Assembly: GCF_900110775.1 (NCBI RefSeq)
Contig: NZ_FOEP01000009.1
Span: 1-64,000, forward strand
Direction of reading: 5' to 3'
From: Thalassovita taeanensis
GTDB taxonomy: Bacteria; Pseudomonadota; Alphaproteobacteria; Rhodobacterales; Rhodobacteraceae
DNA length: 64,000 nucleotides
The notes beneath the pieces are model-generated. The model was given only the letters and a program-made list of their open reading frames with translations, was not told the DNA's origin and did no database searches. The position numbers and the translations under genes are program-made. Below are positions 34,542 to 43,140 of this stretch, piece after piece (the first letter of the stretch is position 1; each line of letters starts with the position of its first letter).

Positions 34542-35278
34542 GACGACCCGAGCGCCATTCCGCCTGAGACGCCAAGTGTTTCGCCTGTGATATATCCGGC
34601 TTCGGAAGAGGCCAGAAATGCAACAGCTGCGGCGACTTCGCCTGTTTCCCCCAAACGGTTCAGCAACGTCGCACCCTCCATTCCCTTCAACAATTTGTCG
34701 CCACCTGCCGCGACTGCTGCCTCAAGCAATGGCGTGCGAATAGGCCCTGGGGTAACCACATTTGCCGTTATCGCAAATCTCGCATTTTCCAGTGCCAGGG
34801 ATTTGGTGAAAGCAATCAAACCGCCCTTGGCCGCCGAATAGACCGCCCCACCCTTGGATCCCATCCGCCCAGCTTCGGAGCCAATGTTGACGATCCGCCC
34901 ATACCCTGCGGCCTGCATGGGGGGCAAAACGGCCAGAGTGACGGCAAAAACCGATTCCAAGTTTATGGCAATCAGGCGCCGCCAATCCGCCGGTGTCGTT
35001 TTGGTGAAAAATGCGTGCTGATCGACTCCCGCGTTGTTCACCAGAACATCAAACGGGCCCGCCGCGCTGACCTCCTGCGCTACAGCTTCAAAATCGGTCA
35101 GGTCTAGCCGCAAAAATGCTGCACCCGTTTCGGCAGCGAGATCGGCCCCAGCCTGAGCATCAATATCACAGAACGTGACGGCAGCCCCTTCTTGCACAAA
35201 CCGCCGAGTGATCGCCGCTCCGATCCCTTTTGCGCCGCCAGTCACGAGGGCGGATTTTTCATGCAAACGCCCAGTCAT
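34538..35278 (-). CDS. Short-chain dehydrogenase/reductase
   Basis: A 246-residue classical SDR: TGGAKGIGAAI (NAD(P) binding), NNAG, and YSAAKGG (catalytic Tyr/Lys). The C-terminal ITGETLGVSGGMALGSS is typical of 3-oxoacyl-ACP/CoA reductase-like enzymes. Start MTGRLHEKSALV is chosen; two codons upstream is another ATG. It is the last gene of a minus-strand block with an enoyl-CoA hydratase (8 bp away) and a ring-hydroxylating dioxygenase. Confidence 0.87.
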   Translation of the reverse strand: MTGRLHEKSALVTGGAKGIGAAITRRFVQEGAAVTFCDIDAQAGADLAAETGAAFLRLDLTDFEAVAQEVSAAGPFDVLVNNAGVDQHAFFTKTTPADWRRLIAINLESVFAVTLAVLPPMQAAGYGRIVNIGSEAGRMGSKGGAVYSAAKGGLIAFTKSLALENARFAITANVVTPGPIRTPLLEAAVAAGGDKLLKGMEGATLLNRLGETGEVAAAVAFLASSEAGYITGETLGVSGGMALGSS

Positions 35279-35286
35279 TGTCACGA

Positions 35287-36108
35287 CTATTCGCCCGTAA
35301 ATACGGGCGCGCGGCGCTCGATAACGGCTTGCAACCCTTCAAGCGAGTCTTTGGTACCTGATAGTGCCGAAACTTCACGGGCCTCATCGGGCAGGCTCGC
35401 CTCGAATCCGCGCCCCATGCCGTTCCACATCAAACGCTTCGTGGCGGCTTGAGCCCGAGGCGCGCCCGCTGCGATCATGCGCGCCATTTTCCAAACCTCG
35501 GCATCAAGATCTTCATCTGGAACGGTACGGGTAACCAGACCTATACGCTCCGCCTCTTGAGCCTCGACAAAACGGTTTGTGAGCACCAGATCCATTGCCC
35601 GCCGGAACCCAACCATCTTGGTCAAAGTCGCCGTCGCGCCTGCATCAGGTGCCATGCCGACACGGGTGCCGCCAGCCATGAACTTGGCGCTGTCTCCGCA
35701 GATCACAAGATCAGCGATGCCGATCAGCCCCAGCCCTGCCCCGCCGGTTGCAAAGCCCTGGACTTTGGCAATCACCGGTGCTTCGAGGTTAACCAACCCA
35801 GACACGCAAATTTGCAGATAGGCTGTGGCCATGCGCAAGAAGTTTGGAAGCTCTTCACCTTTGGACAGAAACTCTTTGACATCGCCTCCAGCGCAAAAAA
35901 TCTTGCCATTCCCTGACAGGATCACCGCCCGCACCCGTTTGTCGCCGTGAACCGTCATAATCGCCTCTTGCAGCGCCTTCATCAGGTCTATGTTGAACCC
36001 ATTGGCCGACTCTGGTCGGTTCAACTGAATATTCGCGATTCCTTCCCCATAGGTCAGCAAAACCGGGCCGTCGCCAATAATCATTTCGCGGGCATCTTCG
36101 GTTGTCAT
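35287..36108 (-). CDS. Enoyl-CoA hydratase/isomerase family protein
   Basis: A 273-residue crotonase-fold protein. Oxyanion motifs ESANGFN and GNGKIFCAGGDVKEFL, then AKVQGFATGGAGLGLIGIADLVI. The start MTTEDAREMI at 36108 follows AGGAAATGATAAT and is preferred to 36129. It lies between the SDR and the dioxygenase beta-subunit genes on the same strand, so it may act on ring-cleavage products as CoA esters. Confidence 0.86.
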   Translation of the reverse strand: MTTEDAREMIIGDGPVLLTYGEGIANIQLNRPESANGFNIDLMKALQEAIMTVHGDKRVRAVILSGNGKIFCAGGDVKEFLSKGEELPNFLRMATAYLQICVSGLVNLEAPVIAKVQGFATGGAGLGLIGIADLVICGDSAKFMAGGTRVGMAPDAGATATLTKMVGFRRAMDLVLTNRFVEAQEAERIGLVTRTVPDEDLDAEVWKMARMIAAGAPRAQAATKRLMWNGMGRGFEASLPDEAREVSALSGTKDSLEGLQAVIERRAPVFTGE

Positions 36109-36184
36109 ATTATCATTTCCTAGCGTCAAATTCCGGGTAAAATGCGCCCAAAAAGAACTTGGGCTTCCGTGTCTTTCTTGGCCC

Positions 36185-36742
36185 CTACACGAGGAACGAC
36201 AGCGTGTAGATCGCCTTGTTATTGTTTACTAACACGACCTTTTTATACGCCATCTTCAGTGCACCATCGACCCGGCGCAATGTGTACTCGTTGCGGGCAG
36301 CCCACATGGTATCGCCCCGCAAATTGGTCTCGAATATCTGAGCATTGCATACAACTTTGATGTCGTCGGTCGCCGACTTGAGAAACTCGAAATTCGAAAT
36401 GATCCGCGCCAACTGCGAAGGTGGCGTTTGCGAATGCCGCCGTCCTGTTTTGAGCTGCCGGACCCGTAGCGCGATGCGTGAGCGATTGTCATAGACCATC
36501 GACATTTGTGTTTCGGGATCGATGTCGGTGCCATTGGCAGGCACCCAGTACAACGCATCGTCCGTCCACAGGTCCTCCCATGCGTCATAGTCGTGGATGT
36601 CCTGCAAACGGGCTTCGCGGAAGATAAACTGGCTGACTTCGTGATAGAGCTCTGGATCGAATTTTTTTTCAAATACGCGATCAGCACCGATCCATGCCTT
36701 GAGGATTTCGGGACCTGCAATGGCTTCTTGTTCCGTAGTCAT
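36185..36742 (-). CDS. Ring-hydroxylating dioxygenase beta subunit
   Basis: A 185-residue small subunit of the scytalone-dehydratase-like fold. LYHEVSQFIFREARLQDIHDYDAWEDLWTDDALYWVP is the family N-terminal region, and the rest follows MVYDNRSRIALRV and NEYTLRRVDGALKMAYKKVVLVNN. It has no catalytic residues and supports the alpha3beta3 assembly. Its start codon directly follows the alpha-subunit stop, so the two are translated together. Confidence 0.9.
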   Translation of the reverse strand: MTTEQEAIAGPEILKAWIGADRVFEKKFDPELYHEVSQFIFREARLQDIHDYDAWEDLWTDDALYWVPANGTDIDPETQMSMVYDNRSRIALRVRQLKTGRRHSQTPPSQLARIISNFEFLKSATDDIKVVCNAQIFETNLRGDTMWAARNEYTLRRVDGALKMAYKKVVLVNNNKAIYTLSFLV

Positions 36743-38002
36743 TTATTTGTCTTCCATCAAAGAGCGGTAGTGTTTCCAAATCTCGCGCGACGGCAAATCG
36801 TCGGTGGCATGACCGATCAGGTATCCGTCTTCGTCATGCCGCTCACGATGCTCACCGCGCTTGAGATACAGATATTCTGGATCGCGAATTTCCAGACCGC
36901 GCTGATTGCGCTCGTACATCTCGGTGTCGTCTGCCAGCAGGAACCCCGCAGGGCCGACAGACCCCATGGTCTGCTGACGCAGGCGCCGGTTCATATCCGG
37001 CGCGCCCTTAAACTGCAGAGCCGTAACATGCTGAATGGATTCATTTGCGGAAACCGGCTGAATTACAAAAATCTGGATTTCAGCGATGAACAGGTTTGGG
37101 AAAATCATGATATGCGGCGTACCGTCAATCATGATCTCACGTGCCCTTTCAGGGCCGTAAGCCTCATTCATCTGTTGCACGTAGTCGGGCAGACGCTCGG
37201 GCTTGGTGTTAAACCAGCTTAACGGCTTGTCGCGGCGGCGAAACTCTGGGCGCGGATCAACCTCGGTGTGACCATTTCCAAAGCTCCGGGTAACCGCAAC
37301 AGCATCCGCACCATAAAGATCCGTAATCCCGCTGTCTGCGACAGAAAAGATAGACGAGTGAACAAAGGCCGGATGATAGCCGTCGCATTCATTTTCCAGA
37401 ATGAATTTCCAGTTGGCCTTGGTCCGATGCTGGAGGAATCCCGCAGTGATTTCGACCTCTCCGGTCGGGGAATTGTCGCACAGCCGATCCAGCGCAGTGA
37501 TCGCCCCGCCAAGATGTTCTTCCAGTGTTGGCCCCTCGGCAGCCATAGATCCGAAAATGAAACCACGATAATTTGCAACGCGGGTGACTTTTGACAGACC
37601 CAGCTCTGACTTTTCGGCCTTTTGGTATCCGTCAGGAAAGGCATATCCGATCAAGGCGCCGTCGTTTGAGAAGGTCCAAGAATGGTATGGGCAAGTAAAG
37701 CTTGCCTTATTTCCCTTTTCCAACACGCACACGGCATTTCCGCGATGCGGGCAGCGGTTCAACAGAAGCTGCACCTCGCCTTTGCGGTCGCGAGTCATCA
37801 AAACCGGCATCGGGCCGAGCGCCTTTGTCACAAAATCATTGTTATTGGGAACTTCGCTTTCGTGACCGATATAGACCCACGTGGTGAACCAAATCTTCTC
37901 GATTTCTTCCTTAAAGATCGCCGTGTCATAGTACAGCGACCCGTGAACGCGGCCGGGTTCGATCAATGCATCCCATTTGTCAGCAAGCACTGGACCATCC
38001 AT
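36743..38002 (-). CDS. Rieske non-heme iron ring-hydroxylating dioxygenase, alpha subunit
   Basis: A 419-residue catalytic subunit. The Rieske ligands are CPHRGNAVC...CPYHSW (C-x-H and C-x2-H), and the mononuclear iron ligands are in NECDGYHPAFVHSS (two His, with the later Asp). The start MDGPVLADKWD follows AAGGAGAG; a frame open to 38206 is rejected. With the beta subunit and a ferredoxin reductase encoded divergently it can form a dioxygenase that adds both oxygen atoms to an aromatic ring. No ferredoxin gene is visible nearby. The substrate is unknown. Confidence 0.92.
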   Translation of the reverse strand: MDGPVLADKWDALIEPGRVHGSLYYDTAIFKEEIEKIWFTTWVYIGHESEVPNNNDFVTKALGPMPVLMTRDRKGEVQLLLNRCPHRGNAVCVLEKGNKASFTCPYHSWTFSNDGALIGYAFPDGYQKAEKSELGLSKVTRVANYRGFIFGSMAAEGPTLEEHLGGAITALDRLCDNSPTGEVEITAGFLQHRTKANWKFILENECDGYHPAFVHSSIFSVADSGITDLYGADAVAVTRSFGNGHTEVDPRPEFRRRDKPLSWFNTKPERLPDYVQQMNEAYGPERAREIMIDGTPHIMIFPNLFIAEIQIFVIQPVSANESIQHVTALQFKGAPDMNRRLRQQTMGSVGPAGFLLADDTEMYERNQRGLEIRDPEYLYLKRGEHRERHDEDGYLIGHATDDLPSREIWKHYRSLMEDK

Positions 38003-38370
38003 TTCGACTCTCCTTAAAAAAATTGAGTCTTTGCAGACCATTACGTGACCGCAAAAAACTTCAATAATAAACCAGACGTCCAACTTATAAAATGTAGAGC
38101 CATTTCGGTCAACCCTCATCACGGTCAAACCGCAACAAACAACAGCCCTCCAAGAACGGTAGCCTCTCGTTTGTGAGTGACACCTACGCCCAGCCGTGTC
38201 GGACAACGAAGCTGACCCACTATTTTTGGGTAGGCAACGAAATTTTGTTCTCGTCTTTACTTAATACGATCAGCCGGTTTATTAATTTTCCACAAGTGAA
38301 CATGAACGCGTGCGAATAAGGTTGAGACCCAAGCACGCCGACAAATACTCAATCGAAAGGGCGCTTCGCG
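38003..38370. other. Divergent intergenic region between dioxygenase and ferredoxin-reductase genes
   Basis: This 368-bp AT-richer gap separates two divergent transcription units and should hold their promoters. I see no credible gene in it. It contains a possible operator at 38071-38084. Confidence 0.5.
38071..38084 (+). promoter_or_regulatory. Candidate operator ACCAGACGTCCAAC before the dioxygenase genes
   Basis: This 14-mer is 69 bp upstream of the dioxygenase alpha start. It shares the core ACCnGACrTy with sites before the livF operon and the TetR gene, and the following AT-rich bases are also similar to the livF site. The resemblance is by eye, so confidence is low. Confidence 0.3.
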
Positions 38371-39603
38371 TTGGCACAACCACACAGGAATATTGAAAAA
38401 ATCGTAATAGTCGGCGCCGGCCAGGCAGGCTTTTCAACGGCAACACGCCTACGCGCCAATGGCTACAAAGGGCACCTTACTATGATTGGTGACGAGGCTG
38501 ACTTGCCGTATCAGCGCCCGCCCCTGTCGAAAAAGTACCTCACCGGTGAGATGGAGCGAAGCCGTCTACATCTGCGCCCGCAGGCTTTTTTTGATGAAAA
38601 CGACATAGATATAGTGCTAGGGACACGTGTCACGCGGATCGCCCTCCAGTCCAAGACCGTACATTTTGACGGCGAGAGCTTGGAATATGATGCATTGGTA
38701 TTGGCCACCGGGTCCACGCCACGGAAATTGGAAGCCGCACAAGGCGGCTACCTCAGTGGAATTCACTATATGCGGACCTTGTCAGATATCGACGCGATGG
38801 AAGCCGCTTTCAAAAAGGATGCGCGCCTGTTGATCATCGGCGGTGGGTATATCGGGCTTGAGACGGCTGCAGTCGCGGCGTCAAGGGGCGTTAAAACCAC
38901 CATTGTGGAGGCCGCGCCTCGTATTTTGCAACGCGTCGCCTCTGACGCCACCGCCGATTTTTTCCGTCAGCTGCATAAGGCGCACGGCGTCGACATTCGT
39001 GAAAACACTCAGTTGATCAAGTTGACAGGTACCAATCACGTCAACGGCGCAGATCTTGGTGACGGAACCCATCTGGAGGTCGATTTTGTCATCGCAGGAA
39101 TCGGCGTGCTGCCAGTGACATCTTTGGCCGACGAGGCCGGACTCGAGATTGAAAATGGGATCAAGGTCGACGGGTTATGCCGGACGTCGGACCAACATAT
39201 TTTTGCAGCGGGCGATTGCGCATCTTTCCCTTATGCGGACGGGCGAATTCGTTTGGAAAGCGTTCCAAATGCAATTGACCAAGGCAACATCATCGCTGAC
39301 GTACTTTTGGGCTCAAAAGACATCTATGTGGCCAAGCCGTGGTTTTGGTCCGATCAATATGATGTCAAATTGCAAATTTCCGGCCTAAATTCAGGCTATG
39401 ACCACATTGTGGTGCGGGCCGGAGAAAAACCAAACACCCAATCAGTTTGGTATTTCACGCAAGGCCGCTTGATCGCGGTTGAAGCGATGAATGACCCAAA
39501 GGCCTATATGACGGGAAAGCGCTGGATCGATGCGGGAAAATCGCCCCGACCAGCCGATATCGCAGATCAGACCTACCCCCTAAGGGATATCGTTGTGCAG
39601 TGA
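38371..39603 (+). CDS. Ferredoxin/rubredoxin reductase-like FAD oxidoreductase
   Basis: A 410-residue FAD/NADH-dependent reductase. FAD site GAGQAGFSTATRLRANGYKG near the N-terminus, NAD site LLIIGGGYIGLETAAVAASRG near residue 150, and the FAD C-terminal GDCASFP at about 285. It uses a TTG start after GAAAGG. The length fits ferredoxin reductases of aromatic dioxygenases. It is divergent from the dioxygenase subunits and is the likely electron donor module of that system. Confidence 0.9.
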   Translation: MAQPHRNIEKIVIVGAGQAGFSTATRLRANGYKGHLTMIGDEADLPYQRPPLSKKYLTGEMERSRLHLRPQAFFDENDIDIVLGTRVTRIALQSKTVHFDGESLEYDALVLATGSTPRKLEAAQGGYLSGIHYMRTLSDIDAMEAAFKKDARLLIIGGGYIGLETAAVAASRGVKTTIVEAAPRILQRVASDATADFFRQLHKAHGVDIRENTQLIKLTGTNHVNGADLGDGTHLEVDFVIAGIGVLPVTSLADEAGLEIENGIKVDGLCRTSDQHIFAAGDCASFPYADGRIRLESVPNAIDQGNIIADVLLGSKDIYVAKPWFWSDQYDVKLQISGLNSGYDHIVVRAGEKPNTQSVWYFTQGRLIAVEAMNDPKAYMTGKRWIDAGKSPRPADIADQTYPLRDIVVQ

Positions 39604-39671
39604 GGGAGGGGGCAGTGGACTCATCTGAAGCTGAACCACTTGGTACCGAGCACTGAATAGCCCCTCCCCCA
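39604..39671. terminator. Possible bidirectional terminator between convergent genes
   Basis: GGGAGGGGGC and GCCCCTCCC (one bulge) could pair across a 46-nt loop that contains a smaller AGTGG/CCACT stem. It separates the convergent ferredoxin reductase and enoyl-CoA hydratase-like genes. The long loop and missing U-run keep this tentative. Confidence 0.3.
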
Positions 39672-39677
39672 ATTTGC

Positions 39678-41213
39678 TTACGCCAACTCAAGCAACAAAT
39701 TCGGCAGCGCGAAATTCCCACCATCATTCGCCTGAAAGGCCAGGCAGTCTTCGGCGAACTTTGCATCACCGATACTCTCAAAATACGAATAAACACCACC
39801 TGTATGGCGGGCGAAATTCCAACCCAAAATCGATTGCACATCAGCCTCGGCTGGGCTCGCAATCACGCCTTCCTCCAAACACCGCAGAGCCTCCAGTACC
39901 TGCGCATGCAACAGTCGCGTCCGTACCTCGGACAATTCAGGCTGCGGGGAAGCAAGCGCAAACAGACCCGGCAGCCCGCTCCACAAACGCACCTGATCCG
40001 CTTCGTGTTCATAAAACCCTTTCCCGCCGACTTTACCCGCGCGGCCTTGTACGACCATTCTCTGAAACGGCTCAACATCCAGGCCGGTGTCTTGCAGCCC
40101 GATTTGGTCGGCAAGCAGCAGCGGACCCAATGACATACCAGCAGCCCGCGCCGCATTTTCGATAAGCGTCGGCGACACGCCATTTTTCAACAGCGCGCAG
40201 CCCTCTCGCAAATACGCCCGAATGCATCGATCCGCAAACAAAGCGCCTTCTTGGTTCAACACAACAGGCAAGGGGGCTGCCCCAGATCCATCATAACCAA
40301 GGTGGACCTGAATATCCTTGCGGTTGTCGCGGGACGACCGGAGTATCGTGCGGATCATGTTTTGCGCCACATCGCCAGAAACGACAGGGATCACTTGTGC
40401 CAGCTCAACCTTCATCCCAATGTCGAATGGCACGCGTAGCCCTTCGTAAACGCACGACAAAATCGCATGGGGTGCAGGGAAATTCCCACCCGTTCTGGCG
40501 TGGACGCTACCGGATAGCCCCATAAACAGGCGATGGGCAGACACGCTATTGATATCGATCCCGGGGACGGAGAAACCGCGCTTGTCCCACGATTGCGCGG
40601 TGGGATTGAGGCTGGAAAGCACCCAGTCATGCGCGGCACTTTGCAACAAATCCGGCGCTACGAGTTGATTGACCAGGCCCATTTCGTGCGCCTCAGCGGC
40701 GCTCACTTCGGTGCCGGTAAGCAAGAGAGGCAACGCCCTTTGGATCCCGATAAGCCGGGGCAGTCGCTGGGTCCCGCCGAATGACGGCACCAAGCCAAAG
40801 ATCACCTCAGGAAAACCAAATACAGCGCTATCATTTTGCGCCGCAATCCGTCTGTGACAGGCCAGCGCAATCTCCAGCCCGACCCCCGACGTCGTTCCCG
40901 GCAGGGCCGCGACCACCGGCTTGCCCGAGGTTTCCAATTCACGCAAAAAAGCGCGCAATGGTCCGAAAAACTCCGCCACATCGCGTGGGGCCACGCCGCG
41001 CAATTCCTGAATGGCGCGCAGGTCAAATTGCTCCACAAAGCTATCCCCGCTCGCCGCAATAATGATACCGACAATTGCCTCATCGTTCAACAGTTCGCGC
41101 CCGGAAGCTATGAAACGCGCGATGCCATCAAGGCCCAGAGCGTTGCTTGCTGAGCCCGTCGTATCCAAAGTAATTGTGGCGACACCGTCGGCGCTAATCC
41201 GTGTTTCTGACAA
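39678..41213 (-). CDS. FadB/FadJ-like protein: enoyl-CoA hydratase joined to a HADH C-terminal domain without Rossmann fold
   Basis: A 511-residue protein with a TTG start 8 bp after AAGGAG. Residues about 1-190 are a crotonase domain (ALPGTTSGVGLEIALACHRRIAA, FGLVPSFGGTQRLPRL). A linker VYEGLRVPFDIGMKVE and RTILRSS follows, as in FadJ. Normally the NAD-binding Rossmann domain (GxGxxG) would come next; it is absent, and the text goes on to the 3-hydroxyacyl-CoA dehydrogenase C-terminal fold (DRCIRAYLREGCALLKNGV, AGMSLGPLLLADQIGLQDTG, GKGFYEHE). FadJ is about 700 residues, so about 180-200 are missing. Dehydrogenase activity is unlikely; hydratase activity is plausible. Confidence 0.82.
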   Translation of the reverse strand: MSETRISADGVATITLDTTGSASNALGLDGIARFIASGRELLNDEAIVGIIIAASGDSFVEQFDLRAIQELRGVAPRDVAEFFGPLRAFLRELETSGKPVVAALPGTTSGVGLEIALACHRRIAAQNDSAVFGFPEVIFGLVPSFGGTQRLPRLIGIQRALPLLLTGTEVSAAEAHEMGLVNQLVAPDLLQSAAHDWVLSSLNPTAQSWDKRGFSVPGIDINSVSAHRLFMGLSGSVHARTGGNFPAPHAILSCVYEGLRVPFDIGMKVELAQVIPVVSGDVAQNMIRTILRSSRDNRKDIQVHLGYDGSGAAPLPVVLNQEGALFADRCIRAYLREGCALLKNGVSPTLIENAARAAGMSLGPLLLADQIGLQDTGLDVEPFQRMVVQGRAGKVGGKGFYEHEADQVRLWSGLPGLFALASPQPELSEVRTRLLHAQVLEALRCLEEGVIASPAEADVQSILGWNFARHTGGVYSYFESIGDAKFAEDCLAFQANDGGNFALPNLLLELA

Positions 41214-41248
41214 TAACCAAACTCCTTGATGAGAAAGAATAGTTCTAT

Positions 41249-41266
41249 AATTCTAAGGGTAGAATT
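41249..41266. promoter_or_regulatory. Palindrome AATTCTA-n4-TAGAATT upstream of the hydratase-like gene
   Basis: A perfect 7-bp inverted repeat lies 36 bp upstream of the TTG start of the hydratase-like gene, where a repressor would block its promoter. The size fits TetR-, MarR- or IclR-type sites. No matching copy was seen at the tetR gene. It is seen directly; function is inferred. Confidence 0.4.
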
Positions 41267-41662
41267 TCCGCCCTTTTTTCTCGGAACATCTTATTATTTC
41301 GGCCCTCTCGTCGCAATGAAAAGTGGGGGACATTTCGTTCTAACCACATGCTTTTCAGCACAAATATGACGATGGCCCACCCCCTCTTTCTCTGGGCAGA
41401 GCAGTCACACCGCGACGTCTGTGACGGGAATACTGAGCGCCATTTTGCATGGCAGCACACACATACATGTTGGCGGCCCACCCATCGAAAGCTGGGCCAT
41501 ATCTCACCCGCAAGCGCCTTGCTTCTTGCCTCCATATCGACAACGGCCAGTTGCTGCGCAGAAGAAAGCGCAGCCTTGCCAATTCAGCACCACCAACATC
41601 TATCACCACAAGACACAGGCATTTTTTTTTGCAAGACGCCGCCTTAGCATCTCCGCCGATTT

Positions 41663-41830
41663 CTAATGCATATTAGTATTAGTGCGAAAGGCACCCGTCA
41701 ATCAGCAATATCGTCCATTTCCTCACTCGCCGCTCAAACCGATAATGGCTCTGCAATACCCATCCCGTCGGACTGTCATCACTGTTGTGGACGCGCAGAA
41801 CCCCCTTGCCACCATTCTAATGCTCATTAT
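41663..41830. promoter_or_regulatory. Two copies of a CTAATGCnnATTA palindromic motif
   Basis: CTAATGCATATTAG at 41663-41676 and CTAATGCTCATTAT at 41817-41830 share the same half-sites and are 154 bp apart, both upstream of the acyl-CoA dehydrogenase operon. The first is followed by another TATTAG. Paired operators that allow DNA looping, or a LysR-type distal and proximal site, would look like this. No regulator gene is adjacent. Confidence 0.35.
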
Positions 41831-41950
41831 AAACATAGCCAAGATTTTGCCCCATGAAGGTCGATCTGGCGATCGCCATCCACCAACTCAGATCCGTGGC
41901 GAGTATTCCCGGACCTGCCCGGTGGCGCAGGACATCAATGTAAGGGCCCA

Positions 41951-43117
41951 ATGATGCAAACGATCGACGACGACACATTCGAACTACTGCTCGAAACAGT
42001 TACCCGGTTCACAAAAGAGCGGCTAATTCCTTGCGAAGAACAAGTCGAGGAAGAAGATGACATTCCGACTGCGATCATCGAAGAGATGAAAGAGCTTGGG
42101 TTGTTTGGCTTGAGTACCCCGGCAGAATATGGGGGGCTGGGGCTGACCACCTTGCAAGAGGCGCGCGTGATCGAGGCTCTGTGCTATGCGGCGCTGTCGT
42201 TTCGATCCCTGATCGGCACCAATGTCGGTATCGGTGCAAAAGGCATCTTGATGGACGGCACTGAAGAGCAAAAACAAGCCTATCTGCCGATATTGGCCAC
42301 AGGCGAGATGATCGCATCATTTGCACTTACAGAACCAGACAATGGCTCGGACGCGGCCCATATTAAAACCATGGCAAAGCGTGACGGTGGTGACTTTGTA
42401 ATCAATGGCACCAAACGGTTTATCACCAACGCCACCCGCGCCGGTGTCTTCACGCTATTGGCGCGAACCGATCCTGACCAAAAAGGCGCGAGCGGCGTGA
42501 GTGCCTTTATTTTGCCTGCCGATACGCCCGGCATCACGCTGGGGCCTGTTGATCGTAAACTTGGGCAGCGTGGGACAAAAACCTGCGATGTAATATTGCG
42601 CGATGTTCGCCTCCCAGCCTCAGCGATCATCGGCGGTGAGGACAATCTCAATCGTGGATTTCGCACCGCAATGAGGGTTCTGGACCGGGGGCGCATCCAC
42701 ATATCCGCGATGGCGGTGGGCACTGCGCAACGGATGCAGGACATCGCGACGGACTATGCGATCGAGCGCAAGCAATTTGGCGTTCCGATCTGCGACCATC
42801 AATTGGTGCAAGCGCTACTTGCAGATAGTCAGACAGATATCGCTGCGGCGCGGGCTCTGGCACACGCGACCGCAGCCCAACATGACCGCGATGGCAAAGC
42901 TATCATGGAAGCCGCCTGTTCCAAGTACTTTTCGACCGAAATGGCAGGCCGTGTCGCGGACCGGGCGCTTCAAATTCATGGCGGCGCGGGGTATATGGCA
43001 GACTATGCAATAGAACGTCTTTACCGCGATGTTCGCCTATTGCGGATTTACGAGGGAACAAGCCAAATTCAACAGCTTGTCATTGCCCGCAACGTGATTC
43101 AAAACAGACGCGCCTAA
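41951..43117 (+). CDS. Acyl-CoA dehydrogenase
   Basis: A 388-residue FAD enzyme of the short/medium-chain type. FAD motif FALTEPDNGSDAAHIKTMA, GTKRFITNA, and the C-terminal catalytic base in LRIYEGTSQIQQLVIARN (Glu of YEGT) are all present, unlike the two other dehydrogenases in this window. It starts ATG ATG after AAGGG. It heads a plus-strand unit with a thiolase 23 bp downstream and a CoA-transferase, giving a beta-oxidation-type set. Confidence 0.92.
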   Translation: MMQTIDDDTFELLLETVTRFTKERLIPCEEQVEEEDDIPTAIIEEMKELGLFGLSTPAEYGGLGLTTLQEARVIEALCYAALSFRSLIGTNVGIGAKGILMDGTEEQKQAYLPILATGEMIASFALTEPDNGSDAAHIKTMAKRDGGDFVINGTKRFITNATRAGVFTLLARTDPDQKGASGVSAFILPADTPGITLGPVDRKLGQRGTKTCDVILRDVRLPASAIIGGEDNLNRGFRTAMRVLDRGRIHISAMAVGTAQRMQDIATDYAIERKQFGVPICDHQLVQALLADSQTDIAAARALAHATAAQHDRDGKAIMEAACSKYFSTEMAGRVADRALQIHGGAGYMADYAIERLYRDVRLLRIYEGTSQIQQLVIARNVIQNRRA

Positions 43118-43140
43118 GCGCGATATCAAGGAGAAATACC

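Larger units (their letters stand above)
41214..41950. other. Large divergent intergenic region, 737 bp
   Basis: The gap separates the hydratase-like gene (minus) from an acyl-CoA dehydrogenase operon (plus). The listed palindromes lie inside. Several open frames occur on both strands, but none has a convincing start, codon pattern or domain. A 29-codon frame at 41854-41943 (MKVDLAIAIHQLRSV...) is the only one with protein-like text. An ancient gene remnant or a long regulatory region are both possible. Confidence 0.5.

Noticed and set aside
41348-41647. Overlapping frames on both strands in the long divergent region
   Set aside because: Cys-, His- and Thr-rich text without domains on one strand and Arg-rich text on the other; neither has a plausible start.
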